Assembly (NCBI GenBank): GCA_021613335.1
Contig: JAJTWR010000422.1
Span: 295,001-359,000, forward strand
Reading direction: 5' to 3'
DNA length: 64,000 nt
DNA from: Whitmania pigra
Lineage: Eukaryota > Annelida > Clitellata > Hirudinida > Haemopidae
In this document: piece after piece, positions 13,150-27,943 of the stretch
How the letters are laid out: every line of letters starts with the position of its first letter
Numbering within the stretch: position 1 is the stretch's first letter
Position numbers and translations under genes: made by a program
Notes under the pieces: generated by a model
Database searches by the model: none
Seen by the model: the letters and a program-made list of their open reading frames with translations, nothing else
What the model was told of the DNA's origin: nothing

Positions 13150-13560
13150 ACAATATTGTTTAGGAAATTAAAAGTTGGAAATGTTCTGAATCTTCACCAC
13201 TCTTTCCTGAAGTGAGTTCCAACTATGCATCACCCTGAATAAACTTTCGGTAATACCCAAGAACCAATGCGGTTGGCAATGTAAGGTCATGTCCTCTTGT
13301 CTTTCCTGTGGTCAGGACATTATTGCAGGGCATGTGTAACCTGGCACATATCTACGTGTCACGTTGTACATACGCGATCAAGTCTGCCTTCCTCTTCCTA
13401 GGAACTGAAGAAGGAAGCTTTAGGAACTTAAATCTTCCTTTCTAAGAGGGTTGACTGCATGTTGTGATTAATCGGGATTAATCGTGATTAATCTTCTGGA
13501 CTGCTTCGACTTTGTCAATTGTGTCGTGCCTAAAAGGGTTCTGCAATTAGTCCAAAGGAT
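13150..13560 (-). mobile_element. CR1/jockey-like LINE remnant (RT C-terminus)
   Basis: Reading the minus strand across frameshifts gives fragments resembling the C-terminal end of CR1/jockey-type reverse transcriptases: an arginine-rich stretch near 13.4 kb, then a segment around 13.25 kb, then HSWNSLQERVVKIQN near 13.2 kb, equivalent to the usual WNSLP..VV ending. Many stops and shifts show an old dead copy. Boundaries are approximate. Confidence 0.5.
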
Positions 13561-16172
<2,612 letters not shown>

Positions 16173-19100
16173 GGAAATCATTTATTTGCAATAATTTAAT
16201 AAATAATTTAATTTATAATTTATAACTTATTAATAAATAAGATAATTTCTATTTTCCACTATCAACCTTCATTTGAATAAGTTCTTCGGAGCTGCATTCA
16301 GAGCATTGAACTTACTGAAGCTAATCTGGTCGACTTTAATTTTCTCGACTCTGATTTGACCAAAGATTTAAAATAAAAGCTTCATTTTGTGCAGTTGATA
16401 AAAACTTTTTTTTAAGAAAACCGAACAAATGCTCAGCATTCATTTAAGGTCATCCTTCTTTACATCTGAATGTCCGTATTTAGAGGTAAAGATTGCCACC
16501 ATTAGGGCAACGTGCCACCCTAAAAAAACATCATGGCCTCTTTCGCTCTGATAGGATTTCGTGGTTGCAAAACCAGAAGTAAAGCCACCAACGAGCGAAT
16601 TTTCGGAGGATTAAAATCAATCGAGGACGGAAATATCCAGATGGACATTTAAGTTGATAAAGAATAAAGGCGTTCGTAGTAAATGTGAATTTTTTACAGA
16701 TTTCTTTAGTATTAATAATCGAGGACTCAAAATATCTTTGTAAAGCCCGTTTAAGAGACAAATGCTTGGAATGAAGAAATTGGCAAAATATATGTGAGCA
16801 TCTCAAGTGAAGATGACAGAAGGATCTGAAGGAGATTATATTTGAATAAATTTACTTCTTTCTAAAACTAAGAAAATATCCTTCAATCTTTTCCGCTTGA
16901 GTGGTTTTGTCGCACTGGAAGTCTTTTTCTTTATTAAACTTCACATCGTCTGAGAAGACAAATAATTGCCTTCCGAATTCCCAATTTTTATTTAAAAATG
17001 TTCTTGACAATAAAAATTTATTCAAATTTCTCTTTCGACGTAAGACACTTCTTTGCACTTTTTTTACATTTTTAAAATTTTAAGTTTATTTTTATTTTTT
17101 TTTTAAAATATAACGAAGAAAAATCTCAGAAGATAGCGATAACAGCCTTTTTTTGGGAAGACTCGGACCAACATTAGCGAACTAATTGCGATAAAAGATT
17201 CAAATAAATAGGACAAATGCTCCACAGTTGGCCAAATAACGGGGCGTTATTGAGTTTTATTGGGGCTCGTATCAGAAACTTTTGATTGGATGAGTCACAT
17301 TAGCTTGAACTTTGATAAGAATTGATCGGACATAAATTCTCTCTTTCACTGCCTCCAATGGGACTGAAATCAATCTCTCCTTTACGAGCTGCTTTTACAA
17401 AAATGCAATCTTTTAATTTTTAATCATTTATTATTATTTTACTTTTTTATTTTTACTGAAAAACGCATTCATTGTTGCTTGCCGTGGTATAACTTTTCGT
17501 GAACAATTTTTTTTTAATTTTCGAACTTCACTCGAATTTATTGAATTTCTGAGAAATTCGCTTATTTTATGTTTATATTATATTCGCTTATGATGAGAAT
17601 TTTTGTTATTCAATTTCACTCAATAATATCGAAACCTGATTCTAAAAGCATCTCTTAAACTTCATTTGAATCTTTTCTGACGTTGCTTTTCAAGCGAGAT
17701 GATGAAAGCAGAATTTGTTTGCCACGAGTTCAGAGCATTGACTGTTACAAAGTGTTCCGACTTCATTATAAATAAAAGATTGGAGCCGTTTCGAAAAGTT
17801 GCAACCTCTACCATGCTCTGACATATTTCAAAGCAAACATTCTCCGGGTAATTGAAAAAAAAATTCAACTTCTAAAACTCGCATCTAAATACTATTTTTA
17901 ACGCGAAAAACAATAATCACTGACGGGATTTTAAAAAGAAATCCCGTTTTGAAACAATTTTGTTAAAATGTTAATTGGAAGAATGTGAAATGACTTTTTC
18001 CAAACTAAACTTGCATTTCTCAAAAGAAGACTTCCTGGTATAACTTCACATTTGAAGCGCGAAATTATCACCGACATCAATTTATTGGCAAAGATTGCAT
18101 ATCATCGAATCGCAATAAATTTGTTTTATTTCGCGGTGATATCCAGAATATAATTTTTCTCATAAAGCACTAAACATTTAAGATGAGGATCGCAAATATA
18201 TTATAATTAAATTATAAATTAAAAATAAATAATGATTACAAATTATAAGTTTTCAAAATGAATGCAAAAAGAATTTTCTTCTCATTTTAAAAACAACCGA
18301 TCAAGCAAAAGTAAATATTACTCTTTAACGAGCTCTAATATTAATATTAACTAACTATCTAACTAGCAAGTTCAAAGTTTCTCAACACCTTAGATTTCTC
18401 TTCAAGTACTCCATGACTCAACACGTAATCATTGAAATTGCCTTTCCACAAAACCACAAAATAAACCTCCGGAGACAAAAGGCAAAACTGATATTTGGTT
18501 CCAGTGGTGCCAGGTTCAATCCCTGCCTCATCTCTCAGATGTTAAATGAAAATTTTCTTTATGCCGGGTAACAAGACTCTCAAGTCCTTGCAGGAGATGT
18601 TTATGCCCCTCGCTGATGAAACTTTGTTCACTCTCAATAATTGGAAAATGTTGACGCTTTGTTTCGGAATATTGAGGAAAAGTTTTAGACAAAACAAAAG
18701 TTTTTAGGTCAAGCGACTCATCAATATGTTAATAACTCGTTCAACAAACATGGACTGTTAACGAGACTTTCAACTCCTCAATTGACTGAATTTTTACGAC
18801 TTCGAACGATTTCAGGGAGAATGTACATTTTCAAAAACTTTTCAATTCCAAGCCCTTTTCAGTTCGAGTTTCAAAAATCAATTCTTTGCGTTTTGAAGTT
18901 TGGAAGTTTGGACCAATTTAACAAATTAACATGAAAAGTAGAAAGGGCTCCACATATTTTTCGAAATCCACAAATTGAACAATTTTCTGACATTTTCATT
19001 TCTTTAAAAATCATTCGATGCTTGAAAATTGGTCATAAAAGCAGCTTGCTTCATGATGGAAGATCTGGATTTCTAGTCATTTTCTTTCAATAATATTTTA

Positions 19101-20398
19101 AATAGTTATGACTCATATCTGAAAATTATTGGTTAAAATATTTTTAATAATTATGACTTACGTCTTATTAGGCAAAATATTTTGAATTTATAATAAGACG
19201 AAATAAAACGAGTACCATTGAATAAAATGTCTGTCGGTGATGTGTTAGCGGATGTGTGAATGAAAGATGAATCAACGAATGAATACAAGGAAGCGTCGGT
19301 CAAAAGTCTCATAATTTCATTGCCTTTGCAACACGAATATGCAATGCTTCGGTAGTAAATTAACTCCAAATAGGCAGCGACATCGTCATCATCGACATCG
19401 TTATCAGCAACATTATTGGTATTAAATGTATGAATATATGCATAAATATAAAATTATGAATATATGTATAAATATAAAATTATGCATCAGTAATCATCGT
19501 GAAGAGGGCATGAGCTAAAGTCGCATTGTCATGCAAATAATAACTTTAAGCAAACACGCATAATAAACGTTCCAGTGGAGACATTAGGCGGGTAATGGAC
19601 TGGCTACTTTGAGCGTACAAATGCGTATTTGTCGAATAAATTGGACGGTTATCACCAGAGAAATAAATATCGGACTGATAATTGAGCCCACAAAACACGG
19701 AGTTGAGAAGCGTTTCAATTGGCTTTGCATCACGAAATCAGGGCGAATTCAATGTGGTTGAATTCAATCAAAATTGATATGAACGACCATTTGTTAATGC
19801 GAGATGTCGGCGTTGTTTTGACAATTTTAGTTTTGATATTTTAAACATTTTCAAATGAATTCCATGTTTATTAATTATCAATTAAAGTAAAAACGTGAAA
19901 TAACAAAAAGAAGCAAATCAATAAGTGGAAGACAAATTCAGGGATGCATCCACAATATTATGGTGATCAAATGAGAGCCCATTTCGCTGGCATTTGCAGA
20001 AAATATTTGAAATCCATCTTCATAAAATGTTTAACTCATCACTGTAATTAAACAAATTGCAGACAAACTTAATATTGCCGACAATTCAATAAACATTAAT
20101 CTCTTTATGGAGCATTATAAAATATTTAAAAATGAACAACACTTTTTACTTTTTAAACAACGAGATTTAATTATTTCGAATTATTTTCATCCAAGAGATG
20201 TTTCCATGTCGATGGTGCTGAGAACTGAGTGAAGAAAGTTGTGCCTTCGAGGGAATTAAAATTTCAGATGAAGTCTGTTATTGCGCATAAAACTGACATA
20301 AACGGAGGATTGGAAGTTATCCAAACAACTCTTCATGTGCATTTGTAACCTGGGATTTTTTCAACTCATTCATAGTGTCATTTTAACCACAAAAGATA

Positions 20399-20400
<2 letters not shown>
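16173..20400. other. Gene-free intergenic region
   Basis: No supportable gene. A 26-bp dimer (atgaatatatgcataaatat type) sits near 19430-19485. A B-box-like motif (ggttcaatccc) near 18512 lacks a partner A box. Open frames near 16.5-16.8 and 17.7 kb have no recognisable content. Confidence 0.45.
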
Positions 20401-20435
<35 letters not shown>

Positions 20436-20470
20436 GTTGTTGTTGTTATTATTGTTATTATTACTATTAT
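20400..20470. repeat. TTA/TTG microsatellite
   Basis: (att)n run merging into tgttgttgttatt, giving a poly-leucine frame that is not a gene. Confidence 0.9.
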
Positions 20471-20523
20471 TTGTACTTGTATTTTGTTTTTTTTTTGTAT
20501 TTACTAATTTTTTGGTACCACCT

Positions 20524-21290
20524 TAGTTTTTATTTATTTTATTTATTTATTGAAACCAAAAAGAGGGTCACAAGTGACCGTTAATACAAATTGGTATCAG
20601 ATAATCTGTACATATAGAGTGCATAAACCAAATTTAAGTCAATTACATTGTTAGAAACTTTCTCAAGTCGATGTTGGAAATGCAGGCCTTAAATCGACTA
20701 TGAGTTGTAGAGCTAATAATATCTGGGGGTAGAGAGTTCCAGGGTTTCGCGATTCGGTTGGTGAAGAAATGGAGCCTGTGAGTAGTTGAGCATTTTTCAT
20801 GGCGTAAACGGAGGGTATGACCACGTGTAGGAGATAACAGGAAATCGGGGAATTTGGGGATGGTGCAGTGAGTGAAGCTGTGTAACATTTTGTGACAGAG
20901 TGTTCCAGTGTCTTGAGTCCGAGTTTTTGAAGTCTGCTCATATAAGGTAGATTTCGTAAACCCGGTATGGCCCTTAAGAAAAAAACTTTTGGACTCGCTC
21001 GATCTTTGTTATGAGCTGCTTGTTATGGGGGCTCCAGACCGGGGAGCAATATTCGAGGATTGGCCGAACATAGGTGCCATACGCTCTGGTCAATATTCGC
21101 TTGTCCCTTGAGCGAAAGCATTTGTGGATTAGGCGTGTTCTGACAAAAGCCTTATAAATGATATTGTTGATATGGGCTTTGAAGGTTAGTTTATTATCAA
21201 TGAGAACACCAAGGTCACATATATTGTCTGTGAAGGATATGGGTCGTGAGCAGAATGTATATTTGTTGGGCATGGTGCTGCCCCCCGTTG
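20524..21290 (-). mobile_element. 5'-truncated jockey/CR1-like LINE (RT thumb to 3' tail)
   Basis: The minus strand encodes the end of a non-LTR reverse transcriptase. DLGVLIDNKLTFKAHI is the usual segment just after the RT fingers/palm, RPILEYCSPVWSPH is the conserved LEY.s.vW motif, and PWNSLPPDII then FKACI form the canonical C-terminus. It ends at a stop near 20643. One or more frameshifts break it near 20.95 kb. Below the stop the minus strand runs into an A-rich tail made of AAAT units (about 20524-20560), which fits a LINE 3' end. The upstream APE and RT core are absent, so this is a standard 5' truncation. Confidence 0.85.
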
Positions 21291-21542
21291 TTTATCCGGG
21301 TAGGATGTGAAGGCACTTTTTAATCAATCCATCATTTGCGTAGCACCCCTATCAGAGCATTTTATCATTTTACATTGTATGTATAAATATCAAATCCACA
21401 TTATTGAGAATTGCGATGCTTAATATACATTTATGTATATTTGACCATTCCCGACCAAAATAAACTGACACTGTTTCTTTGTACAGTTCGTAAACTGCTT
21501 AAGTAATTAATGCTCGTCAGACAAAAATAACCGTCGATTTAG

Positions 21543-21632
21543 AATAATATCCTAACAAGTCACCTAATTTGTAAATTTATTTTTTAAAATAATATCCTAA
21601 CAAGTCACCTAATTTGTAAATTTATTTATTTT
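21543..21632. repeat. 45-bp tandem dimer
   Basis: Two adjacent copies, starting near 21543 and 21588, of a unit beginning aataatatcctaacaagtca. The second copy has a small extension in its T-rich end. Confidence 0.85.
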
Positions 21633-21724
21633 TTAAAATAAGCAAATTAATAAGTCACATCCCATTTTATTAAGATAAAGTATTTTTTATGCAGTTAAAT
21701 ATCGCTTTTTTAAATTTACAGATA

Positions 21725-22263
21725 CAGTCAAATCAAGTTACTATGCCACCTGTCGGGACCGAGCAAAAGTGGCATAGTATAGAGAGTAGCATAGTAGCGA
21801 GGGTTTGTAAAAGCGGTCTTATTTTCTAAAATAAAAACGCCTTTTTCTCCTTCAGAGTAAAGTCGGTTCGCTTGCGTTTCTGAGCTGACTTATGGGCTGA
21901 ATTTGAAGAAAAATAACAAAAGAACGACTGATTGAAAAGGGAAAGGTTCTAGAACCAACCAAAAAATAACAATCGTCTAGATTTTAAAATACATTTTAAA
22001 ATAAAATTCAATTAATTTAGTTTAGTGATGGGTAAATTTATATATGCAATCATTAGATTATTACAAATAATCGAAAACTGCGCAGAAATACAGACTTTTT
22101 CACGACTCGTGCCTTTTAACAGTCACACAATAGTGGCATAGTAGCGAGAGGAGGGGTGGCATAATAAATTTATTTTGTATTGAATTTTGTCGGGACCGAG
22201 CAAAAGCGGTATAATGGCCAGAGTGGCATAGTGGCGAGGTGGCATAGTACCGAGATTTGACTG
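21725..22263. mobile_element. pogo/Tc1-mariner-like MITE with TA target duplication
   Basis: About 539 bp, bounded by TA on both sides (21723-21724 and 22264-22265). The ends are inverted repeats: left cagtcaaatcaagttactat, right the complement of a segment ending gtaccgagatttgactg. The CAGTCAAA start with a TA duplication is the pattern of pogo/Tigger relatives. Inside each end are direct repeats of ggcatagt..cgag, and gtcgggaccgagcaaaag occurs once near each end. No transposase frame remains, so it is non-autonomous. The segment 21911-22020 resembles a stretch inside the nearby hAT element. Confidence 0.8.
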
Positions 22264-22464
22264 TATACCAAAATGAATAATGTAATTCTAAAAACCAATA
22301 AAGGCTAGGAACATTTAGAACATTTCATTTAAATATTAAATTGCACTTCAAATAATGAACACATTTTTCAAAGAATGAACCAGTATCATAAGTTATAAGA
22401 GATAAGCATCAGCGAAATTTAAGCACAAAATTCCCTTTTCCGTGGAGCTCAGTGCTGAAATAAT

Positions 22465-22655
22465 TGTAATTGTAACTTCATTTATATAGCGCCATATGCA
22501 TAGCGTCAGAGGCGCTTCTTCTAACCATTTATAAAGCGCTCCTTTCCAAGGGCGCTGGCGGCAGTGCAGGCTGGGTTTCGAACACGACACATTACGACTG
22601 TTGCCATTACCGCCGTATGCAGGCACGAAACCCATTCGGCTAACCCGCACGCCCC
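22465..22655 (-). mobile_element. tRNA-derived SINE
   Basis: Read on minus, it starts ggggcgtgcggg and carries an A-box-like tagccgaatgg about 10 bp in. A B box gttcgaaac follows about 55 bp later, as in tRNA-headed pol III promoters. The body continues to gcgctttataaatgg and ends gcgctatataaatgaagtta with a short (ttacaa) tail. A 7-bp candidate target duplication, aaataat, flanks it at 22458-22464 and 22656-22662. It is GC-richer than its surroundings. The pol III boxes are clear; the family is not identified. Confidence 0.75.
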
Positions 22656-22663
22656 AAATAATG

Positions 22664-24076
22664 CGCCAAATAAATCCTGGAAATCACATTTGATTTATTT
22701 TTTGAAATTTTGGGGAATTCTATTAAAAGTATAATTTGGTTTCAACAATATTCCCATGTTTGTGCACAATTCATTAGTTAATAATTTTATATTTCGTAAG
22801 TTTATTAAATGTAATATTTCGAATCTTTATTAAAAGGCACTTAACTACGCATTTAAAGCATTTCAAAATTCCACAAATCCACAGTATATCCCAATTAATA
22901 ATCTAATACCAGAACCTACAAATCCTTCTGACCGTCAATAAACTTATTAGTTAACTTGCTAGGTTGCGGACCTCTGGGTTATTAAACTATATTACAATAT
23001 TAATAGTACTATTATCATTAAAATATATTTTAACAAAAGAATTAAAAGCAATATAATAGTTAATAATAAGTTAATATTCAGAATAAATGTTTGAAACAAT
23101 TGAAAATCCAAGACTTTCTATATTTTCCAGTAATTAATTCTTATTAATTTTTAGTGTCAAAAAGCATAATAAGCATTATGCCATTATGGATGAAATTAAT
23201 CAATCAAACTATTTTGAAAAACATAGAAGAAAGAAACACTGCTGTGAGAAAATGTTAAACTAAATTTTCAAAAAACATAAAACAACTTTATTCCAGGAAC
23301 AAGTTTTCGATAAAAAACAACAGTTGCATTTCTAGCATTGATTTATTGTAATATTTAGGAAGCAATCATTCGGAAAGCTTTATGTCCACTCGCAATGATT
23401 TAAGGAATTTTCTTTCTGACAATTTCCAGGCATTAGTTTCCATGTGGAAGCAGTGAAAATAAATACCGACTTCAGGTTCCTCCTCCGTCAGTCGATCAAA
23501 ACCTATTTTCCACGTCTCCATAATCGAATCGCGCAGCATTATATAGCGCCATCGATATTGTCGGTTGCGGACTTATTTCGCTATTTTTATTCAATTTTAT
23601 ATATATATTATATTTCATGCTACTTGGGTTTGTTTTTTTTTAGTTAATTCAAATTCTGAATTACTCGATTTTCCAAATTTTCCTTAATTTCAGCATATTT
23701 TCATCATAATTCAACATATGTTATTCATAATTTTATGCGATTTTAATTAATTTGTCACAACTCCTCAAGCTTGAGCAAATAAGTCAGGAGTTGTTGACGG
23801 CAACAACATTCTTCTAAAGTGTTGAGCACACAACAATCCTTTTGATGAAAAATCAGATTTGTTTAATCAAATAAAAGTGAAATTTCATATTTCTCTGCTT
23901 AATTCATCAATTTATTCAATAGTTTAACACTTTTCCAGCCCTGCCCATTGAAGTGAAATAGTCGTGAATTATGACGCGATTTTAAATAAATGATTGAAAA
24001 ATAACAAAACAAATAATTTCAACATTAACGCTATAAGTGCCCTTATAACTTAATCAATTTCAACTTATTAATTTCT
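22664..24076. other. Gene-free intergenic region
   Basis: AT-rich spacer; nothing supportable on either strand. Confidence 0.45.
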
Positions 24077-24439
24077 GTTTTTAGCAGTGTTGTAAAAATT
24101 ACCTCATTTCGGTAACTAGTTACAAGTAAAAGTAATACCTCAAAAAGCTACTTAAGTATAAGTAAGAGTATTGTCTCAAAAATTTACTCAAGTAAAAGTT
24201 AAAAGTTACAGCGTCTAAAAGTTACTTTTAAGTAAAAATTACAAGTAACTTTGATGCCGCCATTATTGTGATCATACATCATTCCGTATTATTTAAAAGG
24301 AATTGTTTCTCTTATCGTTAAAACAATTACTGGTATTAACTGCTAGTACTAACAGTCATTAAGTAATAACATTTGAACTAATGCATTCTTTTGGTGTTTT
24401 TTTTATTTATTACATTACAATCACACATTTTTGTTAATT

Positions 24440-25126
24440 TTTAACATAACTAAGTCCTCGAATAGTTTGTCACTCATTATGGTCCTTCAGCTGTTCTTTG
24501 TCATACCAGAAGAGCTGAATAAACGTTCAACAGCTGCACTAGCTGGCAGAGAGTGTTCAACTGGATAAATAATTTCTTCAGGGTATCGCTTCCAGGAGTG
24601 TTCAACTGGATAAATAATTCTTCAGGGTATCGCTTCCAGGAGTGTTCAACTGGATAAATAATTCTTCAGGGTATCGCTTCCAGTAATAATGTTCATGTCA
24701 TCTGATCGGTCTCGAAGGTACTGCATCAGAATATCAGTTGACCTTCTGCAATTGAAGAAACTGTCTTAAATACTGTCAGCATCAGATGAACGAGAGCTCA
24801 AAGCTCGTCCATCTTTGCTGCATTAGAAGATGCTACTTTGGCTACCAGTTTCTCATCAAGCTTGACAATCGTTAGCAACAGATATACCCTATTCCTTAAC
24901 TTCTGTTGGATGCATGCGTTCCACGTGCTTCTTCAAGTTAGATGAAGAACCTTCATATGCTGAACATGTAGTTTTTGTTTCTGTTGGCAGAGTAGGCATG
25001 CATACTTATATGATTTTCCTTTGATTGAAATCTGAACATTTTGTTCAAATACGGCCACGGACTATCTTCACCCTTGTTCCTCTTATCTTCGCTAACGACA
25101 CTAAAAATGGCTTCAAATGAATCCAT
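24440..25126 (-). pseudogene. hAT transposase pseudogene (BED finger and dimerisation ends)
   Basis: The start codon (25126) and a plausible N-terminus (MDSFEAIFSVV) are readable, followed by SPWPYLNKMF. A frameshift leads to YACLLC, and another to SSNLKKHVERMHP. Together they make a BED-type zinc finger (C-x2-C ... H-x4-H preceded by an aromatic W). Near 24.5 kb the frame ASAAVERLFSSSGM is the hAT C-terminal dimerisation motif, followed by a stop, a shift and SDKLFEDL. The catalytic middle is largely deleted, so the protein cannot be functional. Confidence 0.85.
24551..24683. repeat. 44-45-bp tandem triplet inside hAT transposase
   Basis: Three successive copies of a unit beginning gtgttcaactggataaataa and ending cgcttccag. 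The first has one extra T (45 bp against 44), so the expansion also shifts the reading frame. Confidence 0.85.
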
Positions 25127-25542
25127 ACTACGATATATTAAATCTTATATTATTATATGTATAAAATATTATATATTAAAAAAGCTTCGGTATGACTAAT
25201 CAACAATTTCCGATTTAAAACAAAAACGACCGGCGATAACCACAATAACAAAAGAGCGATGATCGGGAAGGGGAAGGTTCTCGAACGAACCAAAGAATAA
25301 CAATCTAGAATTTAAATTTTTTTTAAATAAATTAAACTAATTTAAAATGTTGTTTATGTTACTTTGTAACGTCTTGCGCCAAAAAGGTAACGAATTAAAA
25401 GTATGACCAAAAATAGTAATTTGTTACAAGTAAGAGTACAACATTTTTTTTGTAATTGTTACAAGTAAAAATTACCAAAAAATGTAATTAATTACAGTAA
25501 CGAATTACATGTAATTCGATACTGCACAACACTGGTTTTTAG

Positions 25543-27940
25543 ACTTACAAAACGCCACAATTCATAACCTTCCTTTTCGTAATTAGGTAGGCCATGTTGC
25601 TTTGAAGGGAACGCACAAACGCAAGAGAAATAATAAAAAATATTTTTTTTTTATTTTCTAATGCATTTATAATAATTTTAAATTCAAATATCAATAGCGC
25701 TAAATAATATATTAAAAATATTTATGAAAACATTCTCGCTAATAAATTCCGAAATAACCTGAGCAGATGAAAAGGAATACTCGAAATTAGATCAACGGGT
25801 TCCTGTTGATTCCCACAAATAAGTTTTCCATTGAGCGATAAATGACTGCTCGGAACGGAGTGTTACGTGCCATTAATATGTAATGACCCTGGGTCCTCCT
25901 ATTGAACCCTCTGACCAACCCTGCATCCGTCCATCCTAGTTACCCACGTTTATGAGGGCATTAGAGAGGGAGTTACTCATCCGTTCAAAATCATGCATTT
26001 CGCTTGATTGTCCAGAAATATAATCAATCAAAACAAAACTGATTGACGATGACGATGTCGAGGTAGAATTAATTAGCGTATATGTCGAGGTGGAATTAAT
26101 TAGCGTGTATGTAAAGGTGGAACTAATTAATTAGCGTATATTCTCATCTCAATTAAATCATCGAGATCAGCTTTTAATAGAAATATTATCCTTTGTTTTT
26201 TAAAACATACTAAAAATTATATGTTATTTTTTTTGTAAAGACTCTTTTAATTAAACGAGCCAATGTCAATGTACTTAGATAATTCCTGTAAGCCTACTAA
26301 GTACATTTCATCACGTCCCAAACTGATGTATGGCATTGTCCCGATGATGTACGGAATTCGTTCGCTCGACATTGGCTTAAAACTTTTTTTAAATTTCCAA
26401 TTCGATCATAATGTTGAGATAATAGTAATATATAAAATAAGTATTAGTATACGATGGCGACAGAATGATGAACTGTTACATCAACCAAATGAAATGTAAT
26501 TAGCCTTCACGTACATTATGATGGTCGTTCTTAATTATAACTGCACAATTCTTCATCCATTTGCACTCCTTGCCTTCCCTAAGCCACAGAAGAAGGAAAA
26601 ACTAGATATGAATTACTTGCTGAAGGTACATCGTCCTTCAGTGCATGTGAAGTCGAAACTTTTGATTTATTTGAAAGTGTGTTTGGAAAAATAAAATTAC
26701 TTTCTAATCACTGATGGAACACTTATCCTGGATTCTGAGCGTTTAAGTGAAACTTGATTAAACGAGGCGATATTTTAATTCTTGATTGCGAGAGAGATTA
26801 CTTTTAAGAATTTCCATTTTATTACGCTTGATCTTGTTACACCTGCGTGATTTCCACTCTGAAATGTCGTTAAAGACTTTGCTGGACGAATAATAAAGTC
26901 GTAATGATGAGGGAATTATTCGATTCTCTACCATGACTGATTTTTAAGGCAGAATGCAGCCACAAATTCTAATCTGTTTTCAACAGTAAAAACATATACA
27001 AAAAAAACAATGTGCATTTCATTGATATAATCTTGAATCTGAATTCAAATTAATTTAAATTACAATCCGATAAGTTTTCAAAGAGACAAAGGACGTCGAA
27101 CCACAAAATGGCAACATCAACATCACGTCTTTCCTTTCAACGACTCTTCCCTCAACAATACAAGCGACCATCTAATAATAGCCTTCCTGATTACAATGTA
27201 CTTAAGCAACATGAGCCACACAACAATAATGAGATCATCCTCAATGAATCCACTGAAATCCGTGTTGGCAGCTCAATAGTCTTTCTAGGAATAAACTATA
27301 AAATCTAACCGTGTTCAATGCTCTGAGAAAATTCAGAGCCAATTATTAATCTGAGATGAGCGTGAAAACATTTTGCGTGGGCAAAAATTGAAAATCTTCA
27401 ATTATTCTCGTTAATGTGCTATCGAATGCTGCATAGAATTTTTTTTCTTTTTTTGCTCGAATTTCAACGGACAGCTTCATCCACAACTCCGCACAATCCA
27501 TCACCCTTTCCGATTCCTCTCCTTGGAAAATCTTTACATCGGCGCTACTCCGGCATGAGGACCTGTCCATTGTAAAGGGAGCACCTCTCACTTATTTTAT
27601 GATAAGTCTGCCAGCATCAAACGTAACCTCGGTCACCTCTATTAAATTCCAGATGTAGCGCATTGTAAGCGCTTTATAGTTCTCTCTTCCATCTCCTGGT
27701 CTGTTGCTTGAGCGAGGCATTTCATTTCTTTGTCCACTGGATCGAAAATATTTCATAACGAAGGAATTTTATTTTCGCTAAAGTGGAGTTTATGCTGCAT
27801 CGCCTCGCTATACATCAGCGTCGATTGTCCAGTTGAATTGTTTGAGTTACTGTAGAAGTAACGTGATTTGACTCACTTGCAAAATGGTTTTAATTGTTTG
27901 TTTCAGCATGGTGTGAGAGTTTAAAGTAGACCGGCTGATC
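25543..27940. other. Intergenic region upstream of the five-pass membrane protein gene
   Basis: No definite gene. A three-copy repeat of about 27-30 bp (atgtcgaggtggaattaatt type) lies at 26054-26140. Open frames at 27108-27308 (plus) and 27346-27591 (minus) have no recognisable content and are not called. An acceptor-like tttgtttcag at about 27896-27905, 38 bp before the start codon of the next gene, suggests a spliced (or trans-spliced) 5' UTR. Confidence 0.45.
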
Positions 27941-27943
27941 AGC

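Larger units (their letters stand above)
24085..25534 (-). mobile_element. hAT DNA transposon copy, 8-bp target duplication intact
   Basis: A 1450-bp element with terminal inverted repeats cagtgttgt at both ends, flanked by an exact 8-bp direct repeat gtttttag (24077-24084 and 25535-25542). An 8-bp duplication is diagnostic of hAT integration. Both subterminal regions are rich in aagtaaaagt/ttacaagtaa motifs, as expected for transposase binding. The interior carries a decayed transposase on the minus strand. A block of about three 44-45-bp tandem copies (24551-24683) has expanded within the transposase part. The flanks show a clean insertion. Confidence 0.92.

Noticed and set aside
16531..16806. 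91-aa minus ORF
   Set aside because: No recognisable domain, no splice context and no support from composition.
18500..18530. B-box-like ggttcaatccc, possible SINE
   Set aside because: No A box in a suitable position and no target duplication.
27108..27591. Two moderate ORFs (plus 66 aa, minus 81 aa) upstream of the five-pass protein gene
   Set aside because: No family resemblance, no in-phase exon partners; kept as intergenic.
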